Assembly (NCBI GenBank): GCA_900540855.1
Contig: UQHK01000005.1
Location: 1-64,000, forward strand
Origin: an uncultured Collinsella sp.
Lineage (GTDB): Bacteria; Actinomycetota; Coriobacteriia; Coriobacteriales; Coriobacteriaceae
DNA length: 64,000 nucleotides
Reading direction: 5' to 3'
Below, one piece after another: positions 15,211 through 23,102 of the stretch. Position 1 is the stretch's first letter. Every line of letters starts with the position of its first letter. The notes below the pieces were generated by a model, which ran no database searches, was not told the origin of the DNA, and was given only the letters and a program-made list of their open reading frames with translations. The translations under genes were made by a program, and so were the position numbers.

Positions 15211-18210
15211 CTATTTCTTAAGAAGATACGGATAGCTGTCGCGCACGGCCTTGATGGTCAGGCGGACGGCCTCGGGAAGGCCGGTGTTGACGGCATCGAC
15301 CGAGACGGTACGGACCGTGCCGGCAACACGGACCTTAAAGTGATCCTCGTCCACGGCCAGGAAGCCCTCGTTCTCGGAGTTCTCCATGTCCTCCTCGCTC
15401 CAGAACAGGGTGAGCTTGTCCTTGTAGGGACGACCCTCCTGGTAGGGGCAGAACACAGCGCAGTTGCCACACTCGTTGCACATGCCATCGACATGTACCA
15501 CCTGATGCTTGGCCAGGCCCGGCACCTTAATAGCAACGTTTGCGCGGTTGGGGCACACGTCGCAGCAAACCTCGCACACCGAGCCGCAGCCCAGGCAGCG
15601 GGTCTTGGTGCAATTGCGCTTGTCGCGGCACAGCGACCCCTTGCGCTCGTAGCAGGCGTCCTCGCGACCGACCTGAGCATTCTGGTCGGCGTACTTGTTA
15701 AAGTCCACGCCAGCGATGGCACGGGCGACCTCGGCGGCATCGGCGATAGCCTCGACCACGGTGGCCGGACCGCGACGGCAGTCACCTGCAGCCCAGACGC
15801 CCTCAACGCCGGTGGAGGTGGCGGCAAGGCGGCCGCGACGGTCGTGCTCGACGCCCGCGGCGTCGTACAGGCTGGCATCGATGCCCTCGCCCACGGCACA
15901 GATCACCGTGGTGGCGGGCAGCTCGACGGTCTCGCCCGTGGCGACGGGGCTGCGACGGCCGCTTGCGTCCGGCTCGCCAAGCTCCATGACGTCGCAGGTC
16001 AGCACGGCGCCGTTGAGCGCCTTGGGCGCCAGCAGCTCACAGAACTCAACGCCGTCGGCAAGAGCAAGATCGAGCTCTTCCTCGTCGGCGGGCATCTGCT
16101 TCTTGGTGCGGCGATACACCAGGCGCACGTTCTTCACGCCAGTCAGGCGCTTGGCCACGCGGGCCGCGTCCATAGCGGTATTGCCGGCGCCGATGACCAC
16201 GACGTCCTCGCCCAGCTCAAGCTTCTCGCCCTTCTTGGCGGCCTCGAGGAACTCCAGCACGTCGAGCTCGGCGCCCTCGCCCAAGCCTGCAGAGCCGGGC
16301 ATCCAGGCACCGGTGGCCACGACCACGTCGGTAAAGCCCTGAGCCTTGAGCTCGTCAATGGACTCCACGCGGGCGTTGAGCTGCACCTTGGCGCCAAAGG
16401 CCAGACAGAGCTCGGCATCGTGGGAGATATCGTCGCTCGCGATACGGAACTCGGGAATCACGTGACGGACCACGCCGCCGAGCGAGTCGCGGGCCTCGAA
16501 GATAGTGACGGGCACGCCGGCGCGCGTCAGGAAGAACGCCGTCGCCAGGCCGGCCGGGCCGCCGCCGATAACGGCAACGTTGCGCTCGCCGTCGTTGGCG
16601 ATAGCCTGGGCGCGCAGCTTGGGCAGCACGGCAGTCATGGCCTCGCGGGCGGCCTTGAGCTTGCTGGCGCGGATCTGGGCACCCTCGGGCTCATAGAACG
16701 CACGCTCGCAAGCACGGCCGCAGGGATGCGGGCAGATGGTGCCGGTGATAAACGGCAGGGCGTTGCGCTCGATGATGATGTTGAGCGCGTCCTCGAAGCG
16801 ACCTTCGTCAACAGCCGCCAGGTAGGCGGGAATATCCTGCTGGATGGGGCAGCTCGTACGGCACGGCGTGGTAAAGCAGTCGGAAAGCGGGCTCTTGCCG
16901 GCGACCTTGCGATCGGGCAGCGGGCGCAGCGGCTTCTTGTAGAGCGGGTTGGTGAGCGAGTCGGTCTGGATCGCGGTCACGGCCTCGAGCGAGACGCCCT
17001 CAAACGGCTTGCCGTCCAGGTCGGTAAACTCGCCGGCCATCTGGCTAAAGCGCTCGTAACCACCGGGCTTGAGCACGTCAGTCGCCAGGGTGACGGGCCA
17101 AATGCCGGCGTCATACAGGGCACGGATGTTGTAGACCGTGGCACCGCCGGAGTAGCTGATGCGCAGCTTGCCATCGAACTGCTCGGTAATGCGGCGGGCG
17201 GCCTCGATGGTCAGCGAGAACAGCGAACGGCCGGACATGTACATCTCGGTGGAAGGCAGCTCGTTCCTGGTCACGTCGACGGGAAACGTGTTGGTCAGCT
17301 TGACGCCGAACTCCAGACCGCGCTCGGCGCACAGGACAATCAGGCGCTCGAACATGGGCACGGCATCGGCCCACTGCAGATCCTCGCGGAAGTGCGTGTC
17401 ATCAAAGACGATATAGTCAAAGCCCAGCTCGTTGAGGCGCTGACGGGCAAACTCATAGCCCAGCAGCGTGGGGTTGCACTTGATGTAGGTGTTGAGGCCC
17501 TTCTCGGTGATCAGATAGGTCGCGATGCGCTCGATCTCCGCCGGCGGGCAGCCGTGCAGGGTAGACTCGGTGATGGAGTTGGAGACGCGCGCCGGGATGG
17601 ACTCGACAAACGCGGCATCGACATGCTCAAACTTGTCCAGGTTGGCAAGCGCCCATGTGCGGCACTCGTTCCAAACCTCGGAGCCGCTGGCGTCCTTCAT
17701 GCCCTCGATGTAGGCGTCGACCTTGGGGCTCTTAATACCCTCGAGGTCATAGCCCACGGACATGTTGAAGACAAAGCCGTCCGGGCTGCCCAGGCCGTAC
17801 TCGCGAGCGATCAGGTGGCAGGCGAACCATGCCTTCACGTACTCGGCAAAGGCCTGCGGAACCTCGAGTTCGGTCGACCACTCGCAGTTGTAGCACTCAT
17901 CCTGCGCCACAATGCAGGGTTTGTTCACACACTTGGAGAGCTCCTCGCCGTCCATAACCTGGACGGTCTTGAGCTCAAAGAAGCGGGAACCAGCAACATA
18001 GGATGCCACGATGTTCTGGGCAAGCTGCGTATTGGGGCCGGCGGCCGGGCCAAACGGGGTCTCGATGCGCTCATCAAAAATGGGAAGCGCACCCTCCTGG
18101 TTGGTCGTGACCATCTTGCGCACACCAAAGATGGCGTCCTGGGTCTTGTGCTCCTCGATGATCCAGTTCATCAGCTGCGAAAACGGGATCGGCCTCATGA
18201 TGTCGCTCAT
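15211..18210 (-). CDS. ygfK: YgfK-type flavin/iron-sulphur oxidoreductase
   Basis: Large multidomain oxidoreductase of 999 residues, annotated in its family as a putative selenate reductase subunit and co-occurring with SsnA and selenium-dependent molybdenum hydroxylases. An N-terminal dihydropyrimidine dehydrogenase-like barrel is followed by a cysteine-rich helical domain (CRTSCPIQQDIPAYL, CPHPCGRACE), an FAD fold (VAVIGGGPAGLATAFFL), an NAD(P)H fold (VVVIGAGNTAMDAARVA) and a C-terminal two-cluster ferredoxin (CLGCGSVCEVCCDVCP, CNECGNCAVFCP). The start is placed at the ATG at 18210, reading MSDIMRPIPF after GAGGAG; the frame extends upstream to 18333 but that arginine-rich stretch is not protein-like. 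It probably couples xanthine dehydrogenase electrons to NAD(P). Confidence 0.92.
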   Translation of the reverse strand: MSDIMRPIPFSQLMNWIIEEHKTQDAIFGVRKMVTTNQEGALPIFDERIETPFGPAAGPNTQLAQNIVASYVAGSRFFELKTVQVMDGEELSKCVNKPCIVAQDECYNCEWSTELEVPQAFAEYVKAWFACHLIAREYGLGSPDGFVFNMSVGYDLEGIKSPKVDAYIEGMKDASGSEVWNECRTWALANLDKFEHVDAAFVESIPARVSNSITESTLHGCPPAEIERIATYLITEKGLNTYIKCNPTLLGYEFARQRLNELGFDYIVFDDTHFREDLQWADAVPMFERLIVLCAERGLEFGVKLTNTFPVDVTRNELPSTEMYMSGRSLFSLTIEAARRITEQFDGKLRISYSGGATVYNIRALYDAGIWPVTLATDVLKPGGYERFSQMAGEFTDLDGKPFEGVSLEAVTAIQTDSLTNPLYKKPLRPLPDRKVAGKSPLSDCFTTPCRTSCPIQQDIPAYLAAVDEGRFEDALNIIIERNALPFITGTICPHPCGRACERAFYEPEGAQIRASKLKAAREAMTAVLPKLRAQAIANDGERNVAVIGGGPAGLATAFFLTRAGVPVTIFEARDSLGGVVRHVIPEFRIASDDISHDAELCLAFGAKVQLNARVESIDELKAQGFTDVVVATGAWMPGSAGLGEGAELDVLEFLEAAKKGEKLELGEDVVVIGAGNTAMDAARVAKRLTGVKNVRLVYRRTKKQMPADEEELDLALADGVEFCELLAPKALNGAVLTCDVMELGEPDASGRRSPVATGETVELPATTVICAVGEGIDASLYDAAGVEHDRRGRLAATSTGVEGVWAAGDCRRGPATVVEAIADAAEVARAIAGVDFNKYADQNAQVGREDACYERKGSLCRDKRNCTKTRCLGCGSVCEVCCDVCPNRANVAIKVPGLAKHQVVHVDGMCNECGNCAVFCPYQEGRPYKDKLTLFWSEEDMENSENEGFLAVDEDHFKVRVAGTVRTVSVDAVNTGLPEAVRLTIKAVRDSYPYLLKK

Positions 18211-18359
18211 AGTGAGCTCCTCTCTGTAACGCCCGGCGAGACCGCGCGGCGGGCGCAAATACGGTGTAGCGCTAGCACAGCGCCGGCGACCCCGCGGAGG
18301 TCGCCTATGCGCGCGTCGTATGCGGCGAAACATCCGACGCGCGCGAATCTACTTGTGAA
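18211..18359 (-). other. Structured spacer between ssnA and ygfK
   Basis: GC-rich 149-bp gap inside the operon with two strong hairpins: GGCGACC/GGTCGCC around 18285-18305 and GCGCGTCG/CGACGCGC around 18311-18342. It may stabilise or process the mRNA so that ygfK and ssnA are expressed at different levels. No coding sequence is seen. Confidence 0.5.
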
Positions 18360-19715
18360 TTAGTAGGTGCGACCGTTGAGCGTGCTCCAGAGCTTCTTGG
18401 ACTCAGCCATGGTCCACGCGTTGATCTTGTCCTCATCGATGCCAACGAACTCGCGATCCTTGTACAGGACGCGGCCGTTGATGATGGTGGTGCGGCAGTT
18501 TTTGCCCATCATGCCAAAGAGCATGTGGCCGTCGATATTCTCCTCGCTCAGCGGCGTAAAGGGCTTGTAGTCCATAACGATGACGTCGGCGGCAGCGCCG
18601 GCCTCGAGCACACCGAGCTTGCGATCGAAGTACTTGCTCGCCATCTTGGCGTTGTTCTCGAACAGCATGGTCATGGCCTCGCACCAGCCCACGTTGGGCA
18701 TGGCGGCGTTGTGGCGCTGAATGATCAGGAAGACCTTAAGGCTCTCGAGCATATCGTGGGTGTAGGCGTCGGTGCCCATGCACACGGGGATGCCGCGGCG
18801 GAAGAACTCGAGCACGGGGGCGCAGCCCACGGCGTTGCCCATATTGGATTCGGGGTTGTTGACGAGCCAGGTGCCGGACTCCTTGACGATATCCATCTCG
18901 GCGGGCGTCACGTGGATGCAGTGGCCGAGCATGGTGTCGGGACCCAGCAGGTTGTGCTGCAGCAGGCGCTCGACGGGGCTGATGCCGCCGCGGTTGAGGC
19001 GGGAGTCCCACACGTCATTCATGCCCTCGCACACATGGATGTGGAAGCCGGTCAGGCCATTGTTGGCCTCGGCCATCTTATCCATGGTCTCGTCCGAAAG
19101 CGTAAAGGTGGCATGTCCGCCAAACATGGCGGCGATCATGTGGTTGTCGTTATCGCGACGCTCCTTGGCGGCCCACTGGGCAAACTCGGCGTTCTCGACA
19201 ATGGCCTGGTCGCATTTTTCCTGGCCGCGGCGATCGGAGACCTCGTAGCACAAGCACGAACGCATGCCCAGCTCCTGAGCTGCATCCTTAATGGTAAAGA
19301 GGCTTCCCGGGATTTCGCAGAAGCTCGCATGATGATCGAAGATCGTGGTGACGCCATCGCGGATGGAGTCAAGAATCGTGGCATAGGCGCTGGCCTTGGT
19401 GCCGTCGAGCGTCAGGTTGTCATCGATCTTCCACCACTGCTGCTCAAGATTCTCCTGGAAGTTGGTGGGGTTGCAGCCCTTAATGGCAAGGCCGCGGGCC
19501 AGACCCGAGTAGATGTGGGTGTGGCAATTGATGAGTCCGGGCATGATGAGGTTGCCCTGGGCGTCGACGTACTCGGCATCCGGGTACTTGGCCTTGAGCT
19601 CGCACTCGGGACCTACTTCGACGATCGTATCTCCGTCAATGGCGACCGCGCCGTTGGGAATGAACGGGGTCTGAGCGTTGCGGGTAAAAACGGAACCGTT
19701 AGCGACCAGAAGCAT
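18360..19715 (-). CDS. ssnA: SsnA-type amidohydrolase
   Basis: Metal-dependent amidohydrolase of 451 residues, of the SsnA family found with selenium-dependent molybdenum hydroxylases; a chlorohydrolase/guanine-deaminase-like role on purines is likely. Metal ligands are visible: HTH in GLINCHTHIYSG, H in HIHVCEG, H in MLGHCIHV and D in GTDAYTHD. The start is the ATG at 19715 (MLLVANGSVF), which has AAGGGAG 6 bases upstream; an in-frame ATG six codons further up is less well placed. It is preceded by the xanthine permease and followed by ygfK in one direction, consistent with an import, deamination and oxidation route. Confidence 0.9.
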   Translation of the reverse strand: MLLVANGSVFTRNAQTPFIPNGAVAIDGDTIVEVGPECELKAKYPDAEYVDAQGNLIMPGLINCHTHIYSGLARGLAIKGCNPTNFQENLEQQWWKIDDNLTLDGTKASAYATILDSIRDGVTTIFDHHASFCEIPGSLFTIKDAAQELGMRSCLCYEVSDRRGQEKCDQAIVENAEFAQWAAKERRDNDNHMIAAMFGGHATFTLSDETMDKMAEANNGLTGFHIHVCEGMNDVWDSRLNRGGISPVERLLQHNLLGPDTMLGHCIHVTPAEMDIVKESGTWLVNNPESNMGNAVGCAPVLEFFRRGIPVCMGTDAYTHDMLESLKVFLIIQRHNAAMPNVGWCEAMTMLFENNAKMASKYFDRKLGVLEAGAAADVIVMDYKPFTPLSEENIDGHMLFGMMGKNCRTTIINGRVLYKDREFVGIDEDKINAWTMAESKKLWSTLNGRTY

Positions 19716-19910
19716 GAATGCTCCCTTCAACATCAGGGGCGGGGTTTGACACCTCTGACATGGCGGAGTGCGAAGCGCCGGCCTACACCGGAAACGGGCC
19801 CTCTCCCGTCAACGCTTCACCAAAGGGACAAACCCTTTGAAGTGCGGCTTGGCGCCGCATGACGTCGGCGGACGAGGCGATGCGCCCGCCGACGAATAGC
19901 ACCGAATTGG
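19716..19910 (-). other. Spacer with hairpins between permease and ssnA
   Basis: 195-bp gap. GTCGGCGG at about 19865 pairs with CCGCCGAC at about 19886 around GACGAGGCGATGCG-like sequence, directly after the permease stop, and GCGGC/GCCGC lies just beside it. This may partly terminate transcription after the permease and lower expression of the enzymes. No riboswitch consensus was recognised. Confidence 0.4.
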
Positions 19911-21305
19911 TTACTTCTTGCTCTCGGGCAAGACCAGATCCACGGCAGCGTCCTTGGCAGCATCGATGTGCTGAGCCACGACCGGCGTCTGCGGAAGAAT
20001 CAGGTTAAGGACAATGGCCATAATGGCGGTGGGGGTTACGGCATTGGAGCCGATGACGGTGGATACCCAGGCGGGCATACCCTCGCCGGCAAGGCAACCG
20101 CTGGCCATCCAGATACCCAGGCCAAAGACGACGGAGGTACCGACGATGGTGGTAGTGCGCTGCGTGAGGCCCTCGCGGGTGAACATGCGCACGCCGTTCA
20201 TGGTGATGGTGCCAAAGACGCCGACGGTCGCGCCGCCGATGACGGGCTGCGGGATAGCGGAAAGGACGGCAGAGAGCTGCGGGAACAGACCGGCGATGGC
20301 AAAGACGGCCGCGATGATCACAAAGACCCACTTGTTGACGACCTTGTTGGAGCAGATGATGCCCACGTTCTGGCCAAGGGCGCTGGTGGGAAGACCGCCC
20401 AGCAGGCCGCCGACCATAGAGGTGAGGCCCTGGGACACGATAGCGCCGGAGAGCTCGCGCTCGGTGGGCATACGGTCGATGGAGCCCAGGCAGGCGGCGG
20501 AAACGTCGCCGATAACCTGGATGGCAACCATGGGGAACACGACAGCGAGGGTAATGCAGACCTCGGGATCAAACTCGAGCGCGTAGGGCATGAGCTTGGG
20601 AAGGGCGAAGACCTGAGCGGTGGCGACGCTGGAGAAGTCGATCATGCCAAAGGGGATGGAGACGATCATGCCAACGATCATGCCAAAGAACACGGATCCC
20701 AGCTTGAGCGTGCCCTTGCCAAAGTTGGCGAGCGCAAAGACCACGGCGAAGGTGATAAGAGCGACGCACCAGGCCTGCGGGGTGCCCCATAGCGGCGTAC
20801 CCATACCGCCGGCCATATACTTGACGGCCGTGGGATAGAGAGAGACGCCAATGGAGAAGATGACCGTACCGGTCACGACGGGCGGGAACAGCCACTTGAT
20901 CTTGCTGTAGGCCAGACCAAAGAGGACCGCGACGGCGCCGCCGACGATCTCGCCGCCCAGCAGCGCACCAAAGCTAAAGCCCGAGGCACCCATGGCCTGC
21001 AGAGCCGGCAGGAACGCGAACGAAACGCCCATGACGATGGGCAGGCCGCCGCCGATGCGACGGAAGGGAGCGAAGGCCTGAAGGGCCGTGTCGATTGCCG
21101 AAAGAATGAGCGCGACCTGGATGATGTCGGTGCTCTGCTGGCTATTAAAGCCGTAGACGCCGGCCATGATGACAGCCGGGGTGATGATGCCGGCAAACGA
21201 TGCCAGTACGTGCTGAAGGGCACACGGGATCATTTCCTTAACGGGAGGCATGCCTTCACGAGTGAACAGGGCTTCAGTGCCGTTCTTAACCGTCTCCTGG
21301 GTCAT
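19911..21305 (-). CDS. Xanthine/uracil permease (NCS2 family)
   Basis: Inner-membrane purine transporter of 464 residues with about 12-14 hydrophobic segments. It symports xanthine or related bases with protons. Family hallmarks are the ALQHVLASFAG opening of TM1 and SALGQNVGIICSN, matching the NCS2 signature with its conserved Gln/Asn. The start is ATG at 21305 (MTQETVKNG), preceded by GGTGG; the upstream in-frame extension to 21392 is not protein-like. It leads the purine operon and faces a divergently transcribed regulator. Substrate is inferred as xanthine from the XDH neighbourhood; uric acid or hypoxanthine is possible. Confidence 0.9.
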   Translation of the reverse strand: MTQETVKNGTEALFTREGMPPVKEMIPCALQHVLASFAGIITPAVIMAGVYGFNSQQSTDIIQVALILSAIDTALQAFAPFRRIGGGLPIVMGVSFAFLPALQAMGASGFSFGALLGGEIVGGAVAVLFGLAYSKIKWLFPPVVTGTVIFSIGVSLYPTAVKYMAGGMGTPLWGTPQAWCVALITFAVVFALANFGKGTLKLGSVFFGMIVGMIVSIPFGMIDFSSVATAQVFALPKLMPYALEFDPEVCITLAVVFPMVAIQVIGDVSAACLGSIDRMPTERELSGAIVSQGLTSMVGGLLGGLPTSALGQNVGIICSNKVVNKWVFVIIAAVFAIAGLFPQLSAVLSAIPQPVIGGATVGVFGTITMNGVRMFTREGLTQRTTTIVGTSVVFGLGIWMASGCLAGEGMPAWVSTVIGSNAVTPTAIMAIVLNLILPQTPVVAQHIDAAKDAAVDLVLPESKK

Positions 21306-21403
21306 TTGACCACCAATCCTCGAAATAGTTGTTTTCGCATCTAACGCTCTATTGTGACGCAGTGCGGGGTTGAGGTTGTGCCTTCGTTGCATATCGTATT
21401 AAA

Positions 21404-21425
21404 GATGATTCTCATTCTCAATAAT
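21404..21425. promoter_or_regulatory. Fur-like box in the permease/regulator intergenic region
   Basis: GATGATTCTCATTCTCAATA shares the 12-base core ATGATTCTCATT with the classical Fur box. It lies in the AT-rich 350-bp gap between the purine operon and its divergent regulator, about 100 bp upstream of the permease start. Purely a sequence match; no Fur gene is in the window. Confidence 0.3.
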
Positions 21426-21657
21426 AATTTTTTGTTATCAGACTATTCTTCAGCTGAGATAATGCATTTCCGCAGGTCAGGAAAGTGTCTGTTCAAAATA
21501 ACATCTAACTTTTCTTTTGGTCGACCGTTTACCGCCAAATACCTACCGCTCATCTGTATTACGCAATGTACCTGCGAATATGTGAGTCAATAGACACCGT
21601 GTTACCATGAGAAAAAATTGTTATGATCATTTCCGATTTCACCCAAAGGAGTTGCCC

Positions 21658-22314
21658 GTGAACGAGACCGTACGTCGCTTTTTGCCGATGGTCGATTTTC
21701 TGGAGCAGATACTCGGCAAAAACAGCGAAATCGTGCTGCACGATTTCTCGGATCCCGACCACGCCATCGTCGATATTCGCAACGGCATCGTGAGCGGCCG
21801 CAAGGTCGGCGGTCCCGCCACCGATCTGGCACTCAAGATCATGCACGACGCCAAGTATCGCGACCTGCCGTTTATTACGGGCTACGAGGGGCGCGGTGCC
21901 GGCGGCAAGACGCTGGAGTCAGCGACGTACTTTATCCGCGAGGATGACGAGATCGTCGGTATGCTCTGCGTCAACACCGACCTCTCGACCGTACGCTCCA
22001 TCAACGCCATGGCGCAGCAGCTCATGGCGTGCTTCGACGCAGCGCCGACGCGCACGGAGCCCGCCCCTATCGAGGTCGAAAGCCTTTCGGAGTCCACCCA
22101 GGAGCTCATCGACCGCAGCATTGCCGAGTGGCTGAGCGCGCGCGGGCTGGATGTAGCGTCGCTTGGTCAGAGCGACCGCGTGGACGTCATTCGCCACCTC
22201 AACGGCAACGGGGTGTTCATGCTCAAGGGCGCCGTGGCCTGCGCTGCCACCGCGTTGGGCATCTCGGAGCCCAGCGTGTACCGCTACCTGCAAAAAGTCC
22301 GCAAGGAGGGCTAA
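21658..22314 (+). CDS. YheO-like PAS/HTH transcriptional regulator
   Basis: 218 residues. The N-terminal YheO-like PAS domain (LGKNSEIVLHDFSDPDHAIV through ESATYFIREDDEIVGMLCVN) senses a small molecule in this family. The C-terminal HTH_22/DauR-type helix-turn-helix is seen in VFMLKGAVACAATALGISEPSVYRYL. A GTG start at 21658 is chosen because AAAGGAG lies 7 bases upstream; the frame extends to an ATG at 21607 without such a site. Divergent placement next to the permease makes it the likely regulator of the purine operon. It converges on ridA through a shared terminator. Confidence 0.88.
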   Translation: MNETVRRFLPMVDFLEQILGKNSEIVLHDFSDPDHAIVDIRNGIVSGRKVGGPATDLALKIMHDAKYRDLPFITGYEGRGAGGKTLESATYFIREDDEIVGMLCVNTDLSTVRSINAMAQQLMACFDAAPTRTEPAPIEVESLSESTQELIDRSIAEWLSARGLDVASLGQSDRVDVIRHLNGNGVFMLKGAVACAATALGISEPSVYRYLQKVRKEG

Positions 22315-22358
22315 CGAGCAAAATGGAGCGCGGCTCCACAAGCGATTCGTCACTTGAC

Positions 22359-22396
22359 AAAAGACCCTGCAGTTCACACGCGCTGCAGGGTCTTTT
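22359..22396. terminator. Bidirectional terminator between regulator and ridA
   Basis: AAAAGACCCTGCAG (22359-22372) and CTGCAGGGTCTTTT (22383-22396) pair perfectly over 14 bp with A and T tails on both sides. It serves the convergent genes ending at 22314 and 22427. Confidence 0.9.
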
Positions 22397-22426
22397 TGCA
22401 TGTCATGTTTAGTTGTGGTCAACGCC

Positions 22427-22804
22427 TTAGAGAGCGGCGACGACCTCGATCTCGACCAGACCGCCAGCCGGAAGAGCGGCAACCTGGAAAGCGCTGCGCG
22501 CGGGGAACGGGGCCTCGAACTTGGAGGCGTAGATCTCGTTTACGGCAGCGAAGTCGGCAATGTCAGCCAGGTAGACTGTGGTCTTGACGACATCGGCAAA
22601 GGTGGCGCCGGCAGCGGTCAGCAGGGCCTCGACGTTAGCAAGGGACTGCTTGGCCTGGGCCTCGACGCCCTCGGGCATCTTGCCAGTTGCGGGATCGATG
22701 CCCAGCTGGCCGGACAGGAACACCATGTTGCCGGTCTGGATACCAGGGGAATACGGGCCGATGGCTGCGGGTGCGTTATCGGAAGACACGACGGTCTTGC
22801 TCAT
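22427..22804 (-). CDS. ridA: RidA family reactive imine/enamine deaminase
   Basis: 125-residue member of the Rid/YjgF/UK114 family, which hydrolyses 2-aminoacrylate and other reactive imines to keto acids in the cytoplasm, usually as a trimer. Landmarks are APAAIGPYSPGIQ at the start, VFLSGQLGIDPATG in the core, and FPARSAFQVAALPAGGLVEI with the catalytic Arg. The ATG at 22804 has TAAGGAG 6 bases upstream; the frame continues upstream but that region is poorly coding. Placement beside the purine regulator suggests either amino-acid catabolism protection or a role with purine breakdown products; the sequence alone does not decide. Confidence 0.93.
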   Translation of the reverse strand: MSKTVVSSDNAPAAIGPYSPGIQTGNMVFLSGQLGIDPATGKMPEGVEAQAKQSLANVEALLTAAGATFADVVKTTVYLADIADFAAVNEIYASKFEAPFPARSAFQVAALPAGGLVEIEVVAAL

Positions 22805-23102
22805 GTTTTTCTCCTTACAAGTAAAAGGGAACGGGAGCGCGGCGTTCACACCGGGAGGCACAGTTCGGTCTGAACACCGCGCTTGATTGGGATAGTACTC
22901 AAGGTTTCCGCGCGATGCAAGATTATTATCACGTTGCGAGAATATTTTATCGCCCAACGGTTTCCCCGGACCGCTGAACGGTTCTCATGTGAAGCAGCCA
23001 GTCCAAGCTGCTGAAGACTTTATCCCGCTTAGAGCACGGGCATCGCCTGCCGCGACGGCACCACTATACTTTTGATTATCTGAGCATTTTGAAAGGCAGG
23101 AT

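Noticed and set aside
12113..15235. Very long plus-strand open frame of about 1040 codons opposite xdh and the polyferredoxin
   Set aside because: Antisense shadow of GC-rich codon usage: composition is low-complexity Gly/Ala/His/Val, no domain, and the minus strand holds clear enzymes.
15340..18363. Plus-strand open frame of about 1007 codons opposite ygfK
   Set aside because: Shadow of the ygfK gene for the same reason; no ribosome binding site or recognisable motif.
19716..19910. Purine or xanthine riboswitch upstream of ssnA
   Set aside because: The hairpins present do not match any aptamer consensus I know; likely spacer or terminator structure.
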